From: Peptococcaceae bacterium
Lineage (GTDB): Bacteria; Bacillota; DSM-12270; Thermacetogeniales; Thermacetogeniaceae
Assembly: GCA_023249405.1 (NCBI GenBank)
Contig: JAHFCR010000031.1
Span: forward strand, 1 to 35,908
Direction of reading: 5' to 3'
DNA length: 35,908 nt
The first letter of the stretch is position 1. Each line of letters begins with the position of its first letter. This document shows positions 8,743-16,614 of the stretch, in pieces. Under the pieces are notes generated by a model that had not been told where the DNA came from, ran no database searches, and saw nothing but the letters and a program-made list of their open reading frames with translations. Position numbers and translations under genes: made by a program.

Positions 8743-8780
8743 CGCCCGCTCCCGGTCGCGCAAGACAACGGGGGCGGGCG
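8743..8780 (+). other. Strong intergenic hairpin
   Basis: A 12-bp stem with one G-U (8743-8754 with 8769-8780) and a 14-nt loop, 10 nt after the surface-protein stop. There is no T-run, so it is more likely an mRNA-processing or stability element lowering downstream expression than a terminator. Confidence 0.55.
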
Positions 8781-8904
8781 TATTGCTGCGGTCTGATTGG
8801 TGCTGGCCGCTGTCACCGTCCCCATAGCGAGGCGAGGGATGGGGAATGGTAATGACATGAAAAGGCGATCCATGTAATATAAGCAAGTGAAGAAGGGTGA
8901 TACG

Positions 8905-9513
8905 ATGAAGAAACCCTACATGCTGATCCCGTTGGCGGTGTTGCTGCTGCTGGGGCTCCTGATTCCGGTCTTCTATCGTGGCGGCGCCGGGCAGGCGTTG
9001 CCACAGCAAGATCGGAAAAATAGTACCGTTAACGAGAACGGGTCGGCCGGAGGCCAAGCGGCCTCTCCCGTACGACAGGAGCAGGCAGGAGCCCCGGCCG
9101 GCTCCTCTGTTGGCAGCAGTGTTCCGATCGCATCCAAGGAGACCGAGCGGAACCCTCAGCCAACGAACCGCATCACGTTGGAAGCCGCGGTGGTGGGAAA
9201 AGACGGCAAACTGCTGTTCGGGCCTGGCGATGTGAGCATTGCCAGGGATGATTCCCATACCGCCAATGCCCTGGACGCCTTGGGCGCCACCGGCCTGCAG
9301 TATGCCATGTCGACGCGTTTTCCGGACCTGGTGTTCTCTGTTTCAGGACAGCATAACGAGGGGCAGTCCGGTTGGATGTACGAGGTTAATGATGGGATTC
9401 CCAGCGTGTCCGCCGTCAGCACTCCGGTCAAACAGGGGGATCGCCTTATCTGGTGGTATAGTAAAGGACTTGAAGTGCCGGCGCCCAGGTGGAATGACCT
9501 GGGCAAGCAGTGA
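8905..9513 (+). CDS. Membrane-anchored DUF4430 (transcobalamin C-terminal-like) protein
   Basis: A 202-residue protein: an N-terminal hydrophobic segment at about 5-23 without a lipobox cysteine, a low-complexity Ser/Gly/Pro/Gln linker at about 24-88, and one DUF4430 domain at about 89-187. GWMYEVND and QGDRLIWWY align with GWMYSVNG and DGDKERWWY of the large SLH protein upstream, so the two domains are clear paralogues. It is probably tethered outside the membrane by an uncleaved N-terminal helix. It has a beta-domain but no alpha-barrel; the next gene has the reverse. The ATG at 8905 is preceded by AAGGGTGAT; an upstream GTG at 8887 is less likely. Corrinoid binding is inferred from family and operon. 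Confidence 0.85.
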   Translation: MKKPYMLIPLAVLLLLGLLIPVFYRGGAGQALPQQDRKNSTVNENGSAGGQAASPVRQEQAGAPAGSSVGSSVPIASKETERNPQPTNRITLEAAVVGKDGKLLFGPGDVSIARDDSHTANALDALGATGLQYAMSTRFPDLVFSVSGQHNEGQSGWMYEVNDGIPSVSAVSTPVKQGDRLIWWYSKGLEVPAPRWNDLGKQ

Positions 9514-9559
9514 TGGGCTTGATGAGAATTGCAGCTTATTGCCTGAAGGAGGGTTTGTA

Positions 9560-10927
9560 ATGAAGAGACTGCTGACGCTTATTCTGGTGATGGCAATGCT
9601 CACAGTGCCCGTTGTGCCCGCTCTCGCTTCGACCGGGGCGCCGCAGGACCTGAAGCCCCGGATGGAGCGGACGGAGAATGCTCTACTGCAACTAGAGAGG
9701 CAGAGTAAGACAGGCCTGCTCTCGCCTTGGAGTTATATAGCCCTGTTAGGGGCGGGCAACAGTACGGCAGCTGCCTCGGCACTGCGTGCCTGCGACCTGT
9801 TATACAACGACGAGCAGTTGCAGGCGGGGGATACCAACAGCTACGCTCTCCTGATCCTGGCTCTGGTTGCAGCGGGGATAGACCCATCCAGCTTCCATGA
9901 TCAGAACCTTGTTGCCAGGCTGCAGCAAGCCCAATTGCCTGATGGCAAGTTTGCGGACAACCTGGCCGGTTCCGGGGAGGACATGGAAAATGCCCATATC
10001 TGGTCGTCGTTAGCCCTGACCGCTACCGGGACTCAGATACCGGACCGGGAGAAGGCTCTGGCCTGGCTGATCGGGATGCAGCATCAGGACGGCTCTTTTG
10101 CCTGGGATGCTGCAGACACGAAAACCTCGGATCCGGATTCCACCGGAATGGCCCTGATGGCCATGGGCGCTCTGGGAGCAACCGGCAGCGACCCCGGCGT
10201 GCAGAAGGCGATCGCCTTCTTGCGGCAGGCACAGCTTGAGGATGGCGGTTTCCAGTCCTGGGGGGCAGCCAACTCAGAAAGCTGCAGTGCGGTGATCGAG
10301 GGATTGCTGGCGGTGGGGATCGACCCGTTCGGCGATCAGTTCAGCAAGACTCAGGGTAATCCTGTAACGGCACTGTTGGACTTTCAACGGGCCGACGGGT
10401 CTTTTGAGCACATCAAGGGCGGAGGAACGAACGAGATGGCCACCAATCAGGCCCTCATGGCTCTCTCGGACCTGACCGCCGGCCGCATTCTGCCCCTCCG
10501 CCTGGCAGAAAAAAGCGGTGGCGCCGGGCAGACGCTGATCACATTTACGGTGGGCAGCCAAAATTACTCGGTGGTCAGATCTGGCAAAGAGGAGAGCGCC
10601 AAGATGGACCTGGCGCCTTTTGTCGATAACGGGCGCACCTATCTGCCGGTCCGGTTCCTGGCCTCCGCCTTGGGAGTCAGGCAGCAGGATATAGTATGGG
10701 ACGAGGCCAGGGGAAGCGTGAGCCTGACCATGTCTGGCACCGTTCTCCAACTGACGATCGGGTCACAGGCGCTGCTCGTGAACGGCGCAGCCGGAAAGGC
10801 CATGGATGCCTCTCCGGTGATCGTCCAGGGCAGGGTCTGCCTGCCGGCCAGATTTGTGGCTGAAGCATTCGGGTACCGGGTCAACTGGGACCAGCAGCGT
10901 CCGAATGATGTCATCATCACCGGATAG
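9560..10927 (+). CDS. Secreted alpha/alpha-barrel (prenyltransferase-repeat) protein with copper-amine-oxidase-N-like domain
   Basis: A 455-residue exported protein. Signal peptide 1-24. Alpha/alpha-barrel repeats about 35-310 carry QW-like motifs PDGKF (127), QHQDGSF (174), LEDGGF (226) and RADGSF (277). The C-terminal region, about 328-455, matches the copper amine oxidase N-terminal (stalk-like) domain: VDNGRTYLPVRFLASALG, then VQGRVCLPARFVAEAFG. That domain usually acts in Gram-positive surface attachment or binding rather than catalysis. The ATG at 9560 has AAGGAGGG 7 nt upstream; longer frames from 9239 are not real starts. Nothing points to terpene chemistry. With the preceding DUF4430 gene it looks like a split version of the fused receptor upstream, supplying the alpha domain (inference). 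Confidence 0.85.
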   Translation: MKRLLTLILVMAMLTVPVVPALASTGAPQDLKPRMERTENALLQLERQSKTGLLSPWSYIALLGAGNSTAAASALRACDLLYNDEQLQAGDTNSYALLILALVAAGIDPSSFHDQNLVARLQQAQLPDGKFADNLAGSGEDMENAHIWSSLALTATGTQIPDREKALAWLIGMQHQDGSFAWDAADTKTSDPDSTGMALMAMGALGATGSDPGVQKAIAFLRQAQLEDGGFQSWGAANSESCSAVIEGLLAVGIDPFGDQFSKTQGNPVTALLDFQRADGSFEHIKGGGTNEMATNQALMALSDLTAGRILPLRLAEKSGGAGQTLITFTVGSQNYSVVRSGKEESAKMDLAPFVDNGRTYLPVRFLASALGVRQQDIVWDEARGSVSLTMSGTVLQLTIGSQALLVNGAAGKAMDASPVIVQGRVCLPARFVAEAFGYRVNWDQQRPNDVIITG

Positions 10928-10940
10928 AGGCGGAAATCAG

Positions 10941-11870
10941 ATGTTGGAAACGCTGTGCTACGAAGAGAAGGACGCCCTCCTTCAAAACAGCCATCCCGCG
11001 GCGGTGATGCTTTTCCTGGCGGTGCTGTTCTTTCAGGCTCTGCTCTTTGCGCATCCCCTGTACCTGATGGGCATTTTTATCATCATCATCCTGGCGGTGG
11101 TTGTTTCCGGCGCCTACGAGAAGTGTGAGCCGTACCTGGCCATGAGCCTGTGGGTGGCCGTGCTGCTGGTCATTGTTAATACTCTGTTCGTGCACACCGG
11201 CCAGACGGTGATCTGGCGCAGCCCCGTCCTGCCGGTGCTGGGACGGCTGGATATCAGCCTGGAAGCGATCTGCTATGGGGCGGTCATGGGAGTGCGTTTT
11301 CTGATCGTGCTGCTGGCATTTGCGCTCTACAATGCGGTAGTGCATCCGGACAAGATCATGAGTGTCTTCTCACGTTTTGCCTTCAAGTCCGCCCTGGTTC
11401 TATCGTTGTCGACGAGAATGCTCCCGGCGGTGGCCAGGGATCTGACCAATGTCATGGAAGTGCAACAGATGAGGGGAGTGCAGTTCGGCACGGGCAACCT
11501 GAGGGAGCGCCTCCGCAAGTATTCATGGCTGTTGGAAGTGATCCTGATCTCCTCTCTGGAGGGTTCCCTGCAGATCGCTGAAGCTATGCAGGCCAGAGCC
11601 TTTGGCTCGGGCCCCCGCTCCCGTTATCAGCGTTTTCCGGTGCGGCCGCGAGACGGTATCATCGGTCTGGCGAGCATCCTGTCTGTCACCCTGGCCGTCT
11701 ACGCCAAGGCTAGGGGGTTTGCCGATTATGTCTACTATCCGCAGTTGGGGACGCTGGCGGGGAATTTCCCGGCGCTTGTTTGGCCGGGCCTGATCGCACT
11801 GGCTCTATTGCCAGTAGTCCTCATGGGTTGGGGGTGGCGCCATTGTCTCTCATGGAGATCCAAAATCTGA
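10941..11870 (+). CDS. ecfT: ECF transporter transmembrane component EcfT
   Basis: A 309-residue integral membrane protein with several hydrophobic segments (about 24-41, 43-60, 67-85, 115-135 and two or more near the C-terminus). The cytoplasmic coupling helices carry the two Ala-Arg-Gly-type signatures of EcfT: EVQQMRGVQF and EAMQARAFGSG. EcfT links the ATPase pair to the substrate-binding S component in group I/II ECF importers. The ATG at 10941 follows GAGG by 10 nt and begins 13 bp after the previous stop. It overlaps the ATPase gene, implying translational coupling. Because it is encoded beside its own S gene, this is probably a dedicated transporter. Confidence 0.92.
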   Translation: MLETLCYEEKDALLQNSHPAAVMLFLAVLFFQALLFAHPLYLMGIFIIIILAVVVSGAYEKCEPYLAMSLWVAVLLVIVNTLFVHTGQTVIWRSPVLPVLGRLDISLEAICYGAVMGVRFLIVLLAFALYNAVVHPDKIMSVFSRFAFKSALVLSLSTRMLPAVARDLTNVMEVQQMRGVQFGTGNLRERLRKYSWLLEVILISSLEGSLQIAEAMQARAFGSGPRSRYQRFPVRPRDGIIGLASILSVTLAVYAKARGFADYVYYPQLGTLAGNFPALVWPGLIALALLPVVLMGWGWRHCLSWRSKI

Positions 11871-13558
11871 CCTATTATTATCCGGACAGCCCAAAGCCGG
11901 CCATGAAGAATATCGACTTTACCCTGGATGAGGGCGAGTTCATCCTCGTGGCGGGCAGTTCCGGGTCCGGTAAATCCTCGCTGGCCAGGGTTCTGGCCGG
12001 GCTGATCCCCGATTTCTATGGAGGCAGGTTGATCGGCAGGGTCTTCTTCAACGGCAGTGAACTGCGCGACGCTGAGCGCCGCTTACTATGCTCCAGCGTC
12101 GGTATAGTGTTTCAGGACCCGGAAAAGCAACTGGTGATGACCTCGGTCGAAGCCGAGATCGCTTTCGGCCTGGAAAACCTGGGCCTGCCGCAGGATGAGA
12201 TGTTCCGGCGCATCTCCGAGGTGATGAGCTTTCTTGGTCTGTCCCCTCTACAACAGGAGTTCACTGCCAATCTCTCCGGCGGCCAGAAGCAGAAAGTGGC
12301 GCTGGCGGCAGTGCTGGCCATGCAGCCGCGCCTGTTGATTCTGGACGAGCCCACCTCCCAGCTCGACCCGATGGCGGCGGAGGAGTTCCTGAACCTGGTG
12401 GAGCGCTTGAACAAGGAGCTGGGATACACGGTGCTCCTGATCGAGCAGCGTCTGGAGCGCTGTTTTCACTTAGCGGATCGCCTGCTGGTGATGGAACGGG
12501 GGGAGATCGTCTGCGATGCGCCTGCAGCCGAGGCCGCCCGCTGGCAGGTGGCCCATGCCCATGGCTTCATCCCTCCGGTGGCCAGGTTGTTTGCCCTGCT
12601 CGATTGCGGCGCCATTCCCCTCACGGTCAAGGATGGACGCCGGGAATTGAAAAGAATGCTCCCCGCATCCACATATTCCGCAGCCCAACCGGCTGCAAAC
12701 AAGATACCGCAACGCCAGGCGCCCAGAGAGAAACTCAGCCAGAACCCGGCCGTGCTGGAGGCCAGAGACCTCTGGTTTACCTATCCCAACGGCAGGGAGG
12801 CCCTGAAGGGGATCAACTGCAGCATCGGCAGGGGGGATTTTGCAGTCATTCTGGGGGAGAATGCGGCCGGCAAGACCACCTTCCTGAAGCAGGCGGCGGG
12901 GTTATTGAAACCTGGCAGAGGCAGTGTGGCCGTCGTCGGGAAGGACACCAGGGCGGCATCCCTGCCGGACCTGGTGCGGCACATCGGCTACCTGTCCCAG
13001 AATCCCAACGACTACCTCTTTCAGGATACCGTGGAGGAGGAATTGCGTTTTACGCTTGATAATTTGGGGATCTATGACCATGGCGTTATTGAAAACGTTT
13101 TAACGCAACTCGGACTATCCGCCGTGCGCGGCGTCAACCCGCGCGACCTGAGCGGCGGGGAGCGCCAACGGGTGGCCCTGGCCTCTGTGCTCGTGGCCAA
13201 TCCGGAACTCCTGCTGCTGGACGAGCCGACCCGCGGGATCGATTATCTTTTGAAGGCCGAACTCGGAGTGCTGCTCCAGCGGTTGAATCGCCAGGGTATG
13301 ACGATCGTAATGGTGACCCATGACGTGGAATTTGCAGCCGAGTATGCCAGCCGCGTCATCCTGATGTTCGATGGGCGGATTGCCAGTGACGGCACGGCAC
13401 GCCAGGTGCTGGAGAACTCCCTGTTCTATTCTCCACAGGCGGCCAGGCTGTTCAGGGGTTTTGCGGATGATGTGCTGACTGTGAGGGATGGCATCGAGGT
13501 TGTTGGAAAGATAATACGTACGGGTGGTGAACTGGTCAATGCCAGCAAGCCAAAATAA
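11852..13558 (+). CDS. Fused ECF transporter ATP-binding protein (two ABC domains, EcfA-EcfA')
   Basis: A 568-residue protein with two complete ABC ATPase domains in one chain. First: Walker A GSSGSGKS (35-42), signature LSGGQKQK, Walker B LLILDEPTSQLDP. Second: Walker A GENAAGKT (335-342), signature LSGGERQR, Walker B LLLLDEPTRGID. Both keep the catalytic Glu and a switch His, so both sites look competent. Such fusions replace separate EcfA and EcfA' and power substrate release by the membrane T-S complex. The ATG at 11852 overlaps ecfT by 19 nt; a TTG at 11843, better spaced from GGGGTGG, is an alternative. The S component overlaps its 3' end. Confidence 0.93.
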   Translation: MEIQNLTYYYPDSPKPAMKNIDFTLDEGEFILVAGSSGSGKSSLARVLAGLIPDFYGGRLIGRVFFNGSELRDAERRLLCSSVGIVFQDPEKQLVMTSVEAEIAFGLENLGLPQDEMFRRISEVMSFLGLSPLQQEFTANLSGGQKQKVALAAVLAMQPRLLILDEPTSQLDPMAAEEFLNLVERLNKELGYTVLLIEQRLERCFHLADRLLVMERGEIVCDAPAAEAARWQVAHAHGFIPPVARLFALLDCGAIPLTVKDGRRELKRMLPASTYSAAQPAANKIPQRQAPREKLSQNPAVLEARDLWFTYPNGREALKGINCSIGRGDFAVILGENAAGKTTFLKQAAGLLKPGRGSVAVVGKDTRAASLPDLVRHIGYLSQNPNDYLFQDTVEEELRFTLDNLGIYDHGVIENVLTQLGLSAVRGVNPRDLSGGERQRVALASVLVANPELLLLDEPTRGIDYLLKAELGVLLQRLNRQGMTIVMVTHDVEFAAEYASRVILMFDGRIASDGTARQVLENSLFYSPQAARLFRGFADDVLTVRDGIEVVGKIIRTGGELVNASKPK

Positions 13559-14261
13559 CATCCCGGTCAGGTTGCTCCTGTTCCTCTCCCTGGCCATTGC
13601 CATGATAGCCCTGCTACTCTGGAAGTACAGGACTCTGTTGATCCAGGACTGGGGTCTGACGGCGACGCTCCTGATCGTGCTGGCTTTGCTGTTTCTGTAC
13701 CTGGGATTCGAGCGCAGCGCCGTGTCGGTGCGCGAGATCGGGGTGATCGCCGTATTGGCAACGGTAGCTGCAGTTGCCAGGGTGCCCTTCGCGGTGATCC
13801 CCGGTGTCCAACCAACCACATTCCTGGTGATCGTGTCTGGTTTTGTTTTCGGGCCGCGGGCTGGCTTCATGGTCGGAGCCACAGCGGCCCTGGTTTCCAA
13901 CCTGTTCCTGGGGCAGGGTCCCTGGACGCCGTTCCAGATGCTGGTCTGGGGCCTGGTGGGGGTCAGCGCCGGTTTTCTGGGCCTGCTCGCTCCCCGTACC
14001 GGCCGCATCGGGATGTCCATCTTCAGTCTGGTCTGGGGCTACCTGTTCGGGTGGTTGATGAATCTCTGGTTCTGGGCCTGCTTCGTTCAGCCCCTGACCT
14101 GGCAGACATTCCTGGCGACCTATGCCGCCAGCTTTATCTTCGATACCCTGCATGCCTCGGGCAATATCGCGCTGTATATGATTCTCGGCCCTCAGGTGGT
14201 TAAAGTCCTGAAGCGCTTTCAGAGAAAGCTGGTCTTTACTATAACCCCGACAAACCCTTGA
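13539..14261 (+). CDS. ECF transporter S component, probable cobalamin (CbrT-like) specificity
   Basis: A 240-residue membrane protein with about six or seven hydrophobic helices. The central segment VREIGVIAVLATVAAVAR and then VSGFVFGPRAGFMVGATAAL is typical of S components (small-residue helix packing against EcfT, and a substrate pocket). The last gene of the operon, it overlaps the ATPase gene by 20 nt (start ATG 13539 with GGTGGTGA upstream; GTG 13524 also possible). Known cobalamin S components include CbrT; the riboswitch and transcobalamin-like binders make cobalamin or a corrinoid precursor the most likely ligand. Sequence alone does not fix specificity. Confidence 0.85.
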   Translation: MPASQNNIPVRLLLFLSLAIAMIALLLWKYRTLLIQDWGLTATLLIVLALLFLYLGFERSAVSVREIGVIAVLATVAAVARVPFAVIPGVQPTTFLVIVSGFVFGPRAGFMVGATAALVSNLFLGQGPWTPFQMLVWGLVGVSAGFLGLLAPRTGRIGMSIFSLVWGYLFGWLMNLWFWACFVQPLTWQTFLATYAASFIFDTLHASGNIALYMILGPQVVKVLKRFQRKLVFTITPTNP

Positions 14262-14286
14262 GCCCGCAGCTACCTGCTGTTTTACG

Positions 14287-14310
14287 GGCGCTACGTTTGT
14301 TAGCGCCTTA
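14287..14310 (+). terminator. Possible terminator of the ECF operon
   Basis: GGCGCTA (14287-14293) pairs perfectly with TAGCGCC (14301-14307), loop 7 nt, followed only by TTA. A competing hairpin, GCCCG...CGGGC, overlaps it. It lies in the convergent gap between the S component and the isomerase gene. The weak T-run lowers confidence. Confidence 0.4.
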
Positions 14311-14366
14311 TCTGATCAGCATGTTATTTGTCAGCAGTGCTTTCATTTAAAATAGAGAGCGCTTTT

Positions 14367-15143
14367 TCATCGGCTTGCAGAACTGACGATCATCCCCTTT
14401 AATCTGTTCAGTACGTTGAGCTGCAACTCAAAGTCCGCCTGCGCCTCGCTGATCAGATAGATCTCCTGACAAGCAGCGAGCGCCCGGGAGACATTTTCAA
14501 AATCGATGCTCCCCTGTCCGGCCACTAGGTGGCTGTCATCGATTCCGTCGTTATCGGTGATATGAAAGTAACGGCCCTTGATTGCGGCAATCCAGGCCTC
14601 TGGTTTGATCGCGGATAGACAGTGGCAGTGGCCCACGTCCAGGCAACTGGTAAAATAGGGCGTGTTCAATTCAGATATGAGCCTGGCGAAGGTAGCCGGC
14701 CGTTGATCGTGGCAGTTTTCGAACATGATGGCGATTCCACTGCATTGTATTTTTTTCAGAAAGCCGCTCCAGAACTCCAGATTATCTCTTAACCATGCCT
14801 CATCGTAGCCTGAATATCCTGACTTCTGATCGTAATAGGAATGAACGACCATCTTGCTGGCGCCGATTTCTCCGGCAATGGCAACGGCTTGAAGGTATCT
14901 CAGCTCGGCCACTGCTCTGACTCTATAATCAAGGCTGGTGGGAACCAGGTTTATATATGGCCCGTGCAGGGTAATCTCTCCTGCAAAATCGGCCAGTATA
15001 CGTTTGTAGTCCTGAATAATAGACGTATTCTCCAGATTGGAAGGCATGACGAAGTCTTGCAGTTCCAGGACATCGAGATGTTTGAGACAAAAATCCAGGT
15101 TGTTAAGGAACAGTTCCTTATAAGATCCGATCCCCAGTTTCAC
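14367..15143 (-). CDS. Sugar phosphate isomerase/epimerase-like TIM-barrel protein
   Basis: A 258-residue protein of the xylose-isomerase-like/AP-endonuclease-2 TIM-barrel superfamily. Conserved pieces are ITLHGPY, KMVVHSYYD, GIAIMFENC, TSCLDVGHCHC and YFHITDNDGIDDSH, giving the His/Glu/Asp metal-binding set of that fold. Substrate is unknown; members include sugar epimerases, isomerases and endonuclease IV. A GTG at 15143 lies 9 nt after AAAGGA; the ATG at 15152 would abut that site, so I prefer GTG but both are possible. It is monocistronic and unrelated to the convergent cobalamin operon as far as I can see. Confidence 0.8.
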   Translation of the reverse strand: MKLGIGSYKELFLNNLDFCLKHLDVLELQDFVMPSNLENTSIIQDYKRILADFAGEITLHGPYINLVPTSLDYRVRAVAELRYLQAVAIAGEIGASKMVVHSYYDQKSGYSGYDEAWLRDNLEFWSGFLKKIQCSGIAIMFENCHDQRPATFARLISELNTPYFTSCLDVGHCHCLSAIKPEAWIAAIKGRYFHITDNDGIDDSHLVAGQGSIDFENVSRALAACQEIYLISEAQADFELQLNVLNRLKGMIVSSASR

Positions 15144-15184
15144 AATAGACATTCCTTTCTAGATTGTTGATGCCCACAGTGGCT

Positions 15185-15398
15185 TTATCCGATAGCTAAC
15201 CGCCGCGAAGACTCCCGCTTCTTGAAGCGGGAGCGCCGTATCCGGGCTGGCGCCCGGCCTGAAGGCAGCCCGGCCCACCAAAGGTGGGCGCCCCGACTTC
15301 GTCTCAGCCTCAAAGGACGGCTGCACGTCAGAAAACGGCACAGGTAAGCGGCGCTAAGCCGGGTACCCTTTGGGTGGGATAACATCTTAGAAGATGTT
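15185..15398 (-). ncRNA. Hairpin-rich element; possible IS200/IS605-type remnant or structured RNA
   Basis: Nested and tandem hairpins: CTCCCGCTT/AAGCGGGAG (15212-15233), CCGGGCTG/CAGCCCGG (15242-15273) enclosing GGCGCCCGGCC, GCCCACC/GGTGGGC (15273-15289), ACCC/GGGT (15365-15375), and a perfect palindrome AACATCTT-AG-AAGATGTT (15381-15398). GC content is far above the flanks. On the minus strand the run of hairpins ending in a short strong stem resembles the right end of TnpB-type IS200/IS605 elements, where an omega RNA is encoded; a free-standing structured RNA is the alternative. No transposase gene is present. Strand and class are uncertain. Confidence 0.4.
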
Positions 15399-15552
15399 TA
15401 TTAAGTATAATTCAGCTGCCCGGGGCGCATTTCCTCTATGGACAATAACGGCGCCAAGCCCAGTTGGCAATCCTGTGCTAAATATGACCATTTTAAACAA
15501 TTAAAGATATTAGGCTGCCAATCATGCTAATTAGCAGGAGATCATAAAAAAG

Positions 15553-15580
15553 TTGTAGAAAAGTTTTTTAGTTCTATACT
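15553..15580 (+). promoter_or_regulatory. Candidate promoter of the response-regulator/kinase operon
   Basis: TTGTAG, 16-nt T-rich spacer, TATACT. It leaves a leader of about 120 nt that contains the hairpin at 15643-15668. Confidence 0.4.
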
Positions 15581-15642
15581 GAGTGATGGGATGAAAAGAA
15601 GAAAAGTAAATATATGGATCTATAGTGGGATTAGGCAATAAT

Positions 15643-15674
15643 CAATCATGATGTAAGCTCCGTGATTGCTTTTT
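15643..15674 (+). terminator. Leader hairpin with T-run (possible attenuator)
   Basis: CAATCATG (15643-15650) pairs with CGTGATTG (15661-15668, one G-U), followed by CTTTTTA. It lies between the candidate promoter and the response-regulator ATG, so it could attenuate that operon; the stem is only moderately stable. Confidence 0.4.
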
Positions 15675-15706
15675 AAATAAATTTATAGAAGGAGCAAGGA
15701 AGGAAA

Positions 15707-16150
15707 ATGAGCAGAAATAGCATCCTGCTGGTTGAGGATAACCCCAATGATGAAAAGCTAACTGTGCTTGCGCTCAAGGAGAGCAGCGTCGTCAATGAGA
15801 TCGTGGTAGCCAGAGATGGGGCCGAAGCGCTGGACTATCTGTTCGGCGACGGAAAATACCAAGGCCGCGACACGCGCATTATGCCAGTAATCGTATTGCT
15901 GGATTTAAAGCTGCCAAAGGTCGACGGTCTTGATGTTCTGCGAAGAATACGTGCGGACGAACATACAAAATGCTTGCCGGTAGTAGTCCTCACCACATCT
16001 ACCGAGGATAAGGACATTACCGAGAGTTACAATTTGGGCGCCAACAGCTACGTGTGCAAGCCGGTGGATTTTAATGAGTTTATCACTGCGGCAAGGCAGC
16101 TGGGGTTATATTGGATGCTCTTGAATGAGTCTCCTATGGCGAGGAGTTAG
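15707..16150 (+). CDS. Rcp1-like single-domain response regulator
   Basis: A 147-residue stand-alone receiver domain. The acidic pair is E10-D11, the phosphoacceptor D66 ([11 protein letters not shown]), the Thr/Ser switch in VVVLTTSTE and the lysine K118 (VCKPVDF). Extra loop residues after [15 protein letters not shown] are typical of the Rcp1 type, which pairs with phytochrome-like or PAS kinases and has no DNA-binding output. AAGGAAGGAAA precedes the ATG. It ends 6 bp before the hybrid kinase, its probable partner. Its last codons (SPMARS) lie inside the 488-bp repeat. Confidence 0.93.
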   Translation: MSRNSILLVEDNPNDEKLTVLALKESSVVNEIVVARDGAEALDYLFGDGKYQGRDTRIMPVIVLLDLKLPKVDGLDVLRRIRADEHTKCLPVVVLTTSTEDKDITESYNLGANSYVCKPVDFNEFITAARQLGLYWMLLNESPMARS

Positions 16151-16614
16151 GCCTAGATGATAAATAGAGCCTTGAAGGTTCTGATAGTAGAGGATTCAGA
16201 ATATGATGCCAAACTCCTGCTCTATGAACTGGAGCGGGGATGTTACGATCCCCTTCATGAACGGGTGGAGACCTATGAAGCGATGGCCGGCGCCCTGGAA
16301 AGGCAGGAATGGGATCTGATCATCTCCGATTACGTCATGCCGCATTTTAGCGGGTTGGAAGCCCTCGGGCTGGTGAAAGAAAGAGGCCTCGATCTTCCCT
16401 TCATCATCGTGTCCGGAAAGATCGGTGAGGACGTGGCGGTGTCAGCCATGAAAGCGGGCGCCCACGACTACCTGCTCAAAGATAACCTGACCAGGCTCAA
16501 TCTGGCTATCGAGCGGGAACTGCGCGAGGCTGTAGTGCGCCGGGAACACAGGCAGGCGGAGCAGTCCCTGAAAGAGACGCAGCAGCAGCTTTTCCAGGCG
16601 CAGAAAATGGAGGC
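16127..16614 (+). repeat. 488-bp direct repeat, copy 1
   Basis: Matches 31956-32443 base for base except for G at 16579 (A at 32408), by direct comparison. It covers the last codons of the response regulator, the ribosome site, and the receiver domain plus linker of the hybrid kinase. It ends exactly where the two kinases diverge after the QKMEA linker. Confidence 0.97.

Larger units (their letters stand above)
15144..15706. other. Gene-free region upstream of the response regulator
   Basis: About 560 bp. The left half (about 15170-15400) is GC-rich and packed with inverted repeats, described separately. The right half is AT-rich and holds a promoter candidate and leader hairpin for the response-regulator gene. 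Two short minus-strand frames here look like structure-driven artefacts or remnants. Confidence 0.6.

Noticed and set aside
8584-9258. 224-residue minus-strand frame over the end of the SLH protein and the DUF4430 gene
   Set aside because: Composition is low-complexity (Gln/Arg/His) and it opposes two genes with good starts and domains.
9560-10927. Reading the alpha/alpha-barrel protein as a squalene cyclase or prenyltransferase
   Set aside because: It is secreted, no cyclase DxDD-type catalytic motif is visible, and it sits in a cobalamin operon; the fold, not the chemistry, is shared.
13115-14020. 301-residue antisense open frame across the ECF ATPase and S genes
   Set aside because: Arg/Pro/Thr-rich translation typical of an antisense shadow, overlapping two well-supported genes.
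15159-15385. Two overlapping minus-strand short frames (60 and 66 residues)
   Set aside because: They are translations of the hairpin-rich element, with no ribosome sites; at most a decayed transposon tail.
16127-16614. Treating the 488-bp repeats as insertion sequences
   Set aside because: They contain a receiver-domain coding segment, have no terminal inverted repeats, and show no transposase.
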